Below are positions 7,415 through 9,241 of a stretch of 9,241 bases of DNA, one piece after another (within the stretch, counting starts at the first letter, position 1; the number at the start of each line of letters is the position of its first letter). Where the stretch lies: assembly GCA_002423365.1 (NCBI GenBank), contig DIVU01000098.1:3105-12345 (forward strand). The letters run 5' to 3'. The notes under the pieces are model-generated. The model did no database searches. It had not been told where the DNA came from and was given only the letters and a program-made list of their open reading frames with translations. This stretch comes from Desulfuromonadaceae bacterium UBA6124. GTDB taxonomy: Bacteria > Desulfobacterota > Desulfuromonadia > Desulfuromonadales > Trichloromonadaceae. The position numbers and the translations under genes were made by a program.

Positions 7415-8946
7415 TTCCGCATTTTCTCCGCCAGAGTGGACACGAATTCGTCGATATCGATTGCGTGCGGGTAAACGCCTCGCTTTTGCCAGAACTTGGT
7501 TTCCAACTCGGAAAATTCACTGTCGATCGCCCACGACGGCACCTCGTCCTCGTCAAAGGCGGCGGCGCGCTTGGCGAAAAACCTGTTAATGCTGAGCAGG
7601 ATAGTGCGGAAGTTCCAATCCCGAAGGCTGTAGCCGATAAACAGGAGGCTACGGTCATGACAATAGGCGGAGAACAGCGAAGGAATGGCTGACTTGCTCG
7701 CAACGCGCGAGATGAACTCGACATGGTCCATCTCCGTGATGACGAAACCGTCCCACTCATCCGTCTCGGGCAGGATCGAGCCGTGCATCTTAAAAATGAC
7801 GCTGGTGGTCTCGAGGTCGATGTCCAAGGCATTGGGCGCCAGCGCTTTGGGCTCAGTGGCACCGTGGGGCCACCACAGGATGGCGTTCGCCAGGTCTTTG
7901 CGGTCGGGGGGGTAGACCACCAGATCGTAAGGTTTTTTCGCGGCGCGGAAGGCGCTTTCGAGCTGTATGTCGTAGTTGGCCGTAAGGATAAGCAGCGGCC
8001 TCGGAATCTCCGCAAGAAACCGGTAGAGAGAAGGAATGGGAGCCCCCGCGACCGCATCGGAACCAAGGAGCTGCCGTAGCCGTTCACGTAGCGCGCCTCG
8101 CGTATGGAAGGCCTCGTAGTAAGAGGCGACCTCTTCGAGGTGGCCCTCTTCTTCCTTGGACGGGAAGCCCGCCTCGTGGGCAAGAAAATGCGAGAGCTCC
8201 ACGCCGCTCGGCAGGAAATCCGGCGCTCCCGGGTTCCAGTGGCTGTCCGGCGAACGGCCGCACTGCCTTGCACCGAGCCCGATGATGGGGACAACCCGCC
8301 CGGCGCCGAAGGCTCTGGCAATAATGCTGTATGGGGGCGGAACCTTGGCCTTGGGGGGGGCCTCTTTGGCGAGACGGCTTTCGATAAAGGCCCGGAGGTC
8401 GTTGCGTAACCGGTCGCGAAACCCCTGCGGAGTTTCGTACTCGGAAAACCCCCCCTTCAACGTGCCGCCGGGACCCCGAAACCGTTCGAAAAACTGCTGA
8501 ACTCGCTGGAACTGCTCAAACTTGGTGACGGATTCCCGGTCGGCGGGGTCGAGTTCGACCTTGGCCGTTCTGCGGTAGACGAGAATGTGGGGTGTTGGCC
8601 TGGCCGTGATCGCATCCTCATATTCCCATTCGGTACCAGAGAGATACGGCGCGCCGTCAGGCTTCTTGTATTCGTCCGGAAGCGGCGTTCCCAAACGTGA
8701 CCACAGGATGACGACGACCACATCGCATTCCGACGGTTTGGCGAGACCACGATTCACAGCTTCCTGCGGCGTGAGCGTCGCTGGCATCGCGACCGGGGCA
8801 TCCGGGTCGTCCCAGAGCATCGCCTCGCAAGTAACCTGGCCGCGCAGCAGCGGGTCTTTCGGCAGCTCCTGCTCGATCACTTGCTGGGCAAAGGTCCGTT
8901 CGTCACCTACATCTCCCGGCGATGAAAGAAAAAAACGCAGATGCAT
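7411..8946 (-). CDS. DUF4062 (TIR-like) + SIR2-like domain protein, probable NADase effector
   Basis: A 511-residue protein, first gene of the defence-like operon. Residues 1-125 match the DUF4062 pattern: LRFFLSSPGDVGDER at the start, the strand VVVVILWSRLGTP (76-88), the SGTEWEYEDA segment (103-112) and a final strand ILVYRR. DUF4062 is a Rossmann-like fold related to TIR. A helical/linker region (138-205) leads to a SIR2_2-type domain: GRVVPIIGLGAR (216-227), LPSGVELSHFLA (245-256), LTANYDIQLESAF (321-333, Asn324 expected catalytic), FKMHGSI (385-391, His388) and LLFIGYSLRDWNFRTIL (434-450). Both key residues are kept, so NAD hydrolysis is plausible; SIR2 domains in bacterial defence systems deplete NAD+ and arrest infected cells. 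No signal peptide or TM helix is seen, so it should be cytosolic. ATG 8946 is the only possible start: an in-frame TGA lies 30 bases upstream, and GAGG (8955-8958) is spaced 8 bases from it. A C8 tract (8353-8360 on the plus strand read as G8) lies in the linker. Confidence 0.88.
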   Translation of the reverse strand: MHLRFFLSSPGDVGDERTFAQQVIEQELPKDPLLRGQVTCEAMLWDDPDAPVAMPATLTPQEAVNRGLAKPSECDVVVVILWSRLGTPLPDEYKKPDGAPYLSGTEWEYEDAITARPTPHILVYRRTAKVELDPADRESVTKFEQFQRVQQFFERFRGPGGTLKGGFSEYETPQGFRDRLRNDLRAFIESRLAKEAPPKAKVPPPYSIIARAFGAGRVVPIIGLGARQCGRSPDSHWNPGAPDFLPSGVELSHFLAHEAGFPSKEEEGHLEEVASYYEAFHTRGALRERLRQLLGSDAVAGAPIPSLYRFLAEIPRPLLILTANYDIQLESAFRAAKKPYDLVVYPPDRKDLANAILWWPHGATEPKALAPNALDIDLETTSVIFKMHGSILPETDEWDGFVITEMDHVEFISRVASKSAIPSLFSAYCHDRSLLFIGYSLRDWNFRTILLSINRFFAKRAAAFDEDEVPSWAIDSEFSELETKFWQKRGVYPHAIDIDEFVSTLAEKMRK

Positions 8947-8984
8947 TCGTCCGTCCTCGCTGTTTGGTTTGTATCAGGAATTCA

Positions 8985-9008
8985 TCTTATAACTTGTCGA
9001 TAATAAGA
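8985..9008. repeat. Inverted repeat over the candidate -10 (operator-like)
   Basis: TCTTAT (8985-8990) and ATAAGA (9003-9008) are perfect 6-base inverted arms separated by 12 bases. Extending inward two bases gives TCTTATAA against TAATAAGA, one mismatch. The left arm overlaps the candidate -10 box, a position suitable for a repressor, but arms this short can occur by chance. Confidence 0.25.
8986..8991 (-). promoter_or_regulatory. Candidate -10 box of the SIR2-STAND operon
   Basis: On the minus strand TATAAG lies in an AT-rich patch 40 bases before the SIR2 start codon, giving a predicted leader of roughly 33 bases. No good TTGACA-like -35 is found at 16-18 bases, so either an activator is needed or this is not the promoter. 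Confidence 0.35.
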
Positions 9009-9169
9009 ACAGCTTAGCATGTCCTCATGATTCTGTTTTGTTTTGACCCGTGTTTTTAATAGTCATGGCCCCTGCACAAAGCGTTTGTTTCGGGCACTAT
9101 TCACTGGTGAGGACAGATTTCTTCTTCACCTGCTCTATAAAAAAAACGCGTTGACCCGGTGTGCGACTA

Positions 9170-9191
9170 TCCCCGCACTTCAGGGCGGGGA
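9170..9191. mobile_element. GC-rich hairpin resembling an IS200/IS605 element end
   Basis: CCCCGC (9171-9176) and GCGGGG (9185-9190) are perfect inverted arms, extended by a T:A pair at 9170/9191, around an 8-base loop ACTTCAGG. Hairpins with CCCCGC/GCGGGG-type arms and CTTCAG loops, followed by GGGGA(A/G)G, are characteristic of the right ends of IS200/IS605-family (TnpB) elements, from memory of the family. No tnpA or tnpB fragment is seen on either side, so this would be a solitary end or a non-autonomous remnant. It is not followed by a T-tract on the plus strand, and on the minus strand the nearest T8 lies 23 bases beyond the hairpin, so a simple terminator is unlikely. Confidence 0.35.
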
Positions 9192-9241
9192 AGGGGCGGC
9201 GGCGAATTAGAATTGAGTTTTTGAGCGAATCCGGCAAAAAA

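Larger units (their letters stand above)
8947..9241. other. AT-rich non-coding region upstream of the defence operon
   Basis: About 295 bases with no convincing ORF on either strand. It holds the SIR2 ribosome site (GAGG, 8955-8958), the candidate promoter and inverted repeat, two near-copies of TTGACCCG(G)TGT (9043-9053 and 9151-9162), an A8 tract (9139-9146), a GC-rich hairpin (9171-9190) and a purine-rich tail. A hand count gives 21 GC in the 60 bases 9001-9060, well below the coding regions. The beginning of any gene to the right is not visible. Confidence 0.6.

Noticed and set aside
9020..9115. Inverted pair TGTCCTCA (9020-9027) and TGAGGACA (9108-9115)
   Set aside because: Eight-base arms 80 bases apart are expected about once by chance in a region this size, and flanking bases do not extend the match.
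9151..9156. TTGACC as a -35 box for a rightward promoter
   Set aside because: No -10-like hexamer lies 16-18 bases downstream; that position falls in the GC-rich hairpin. The copy at 9043 fails the same test.
9171..9190. GC hairpin as a rho-independent terminator
   Set aside because: It is followed by AAGGGG on the plus strand, and on the minus strand the T8 tract is more than 20 bases away, so there is no adjacent U-tract.

Overview
The window looks like chromosome from a GC-rich Gram-negative bacterium. The histidine kinase, HtrA protease and Cys-rich radical SAM protein would suit a Desulfuromonadota/Geobacter-like organism; this is an inference from protein style, and no rRNA or marker gene is present to prove it. 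It splits into three parts.

Left part (1-3746, + strand) is a housekeeping-type operon: the 3' portion of a sensor histidine kinase gene, a periplasmic Do/HtrA serine protease gene 33 bases downstream, and a radical SAM gene whose ATG overlaps the protease stop codon (TGATG). The kinase and protease fit an envelope-stress module whose response regulator would lie off the left edge. The radical SAM protein is odd because its SPASM-like Cys domain precedes the CX3CX2C radical SAM core.

Central part (3869-8946, - strand, convergent with the first operon) is the most interesting region: a two-gene operon with a 4-base ATGA overlap. The first gene (8946-7411) encodes a DUF4062 (TIR-like) domain fused to a SIR2-like NAD-binding domain that keeps the TANYD Asn and the KMHGS His. 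The second (7414-3869) encodes a 1181-residue STAND NTPase of the nSTAND1 type with Walker A/B, winged helix, one transmembrane segment and about 14 WD40 blades. I read this as a probable anti-phage or other conflict system in which a WD40/STAND sensor controls a separately encoded NAD-depleting SIR2 effector. The set DUF4062 + STAND NTPase + WD40 also recalls the eukaryotic proteins NWD1 and TEP1, here split over two genes and with SIR2 added.

Right part (8947-9241) is AT-rich and non-coding. It holds the likely promoter of the defence operon, an operator-like inverted repeat over its -10 box, a near-duplicated TTGACCCG(G)TGT site, and a perfect GC-rich hairpin resembling the ends of IS200/IS605 (TnpB) elements, with no transposase beside it.

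Hand counts of GC in single 60-base lines (1021-1080: 44/60; 4441-4500: 34/60; 9001-9060: 21/60) suggest that the defence block and its upstream region are less GC-rich than the left operon, consistent with horizontal acquisition. No tRNA, rRNA or CRISPR array was seen.
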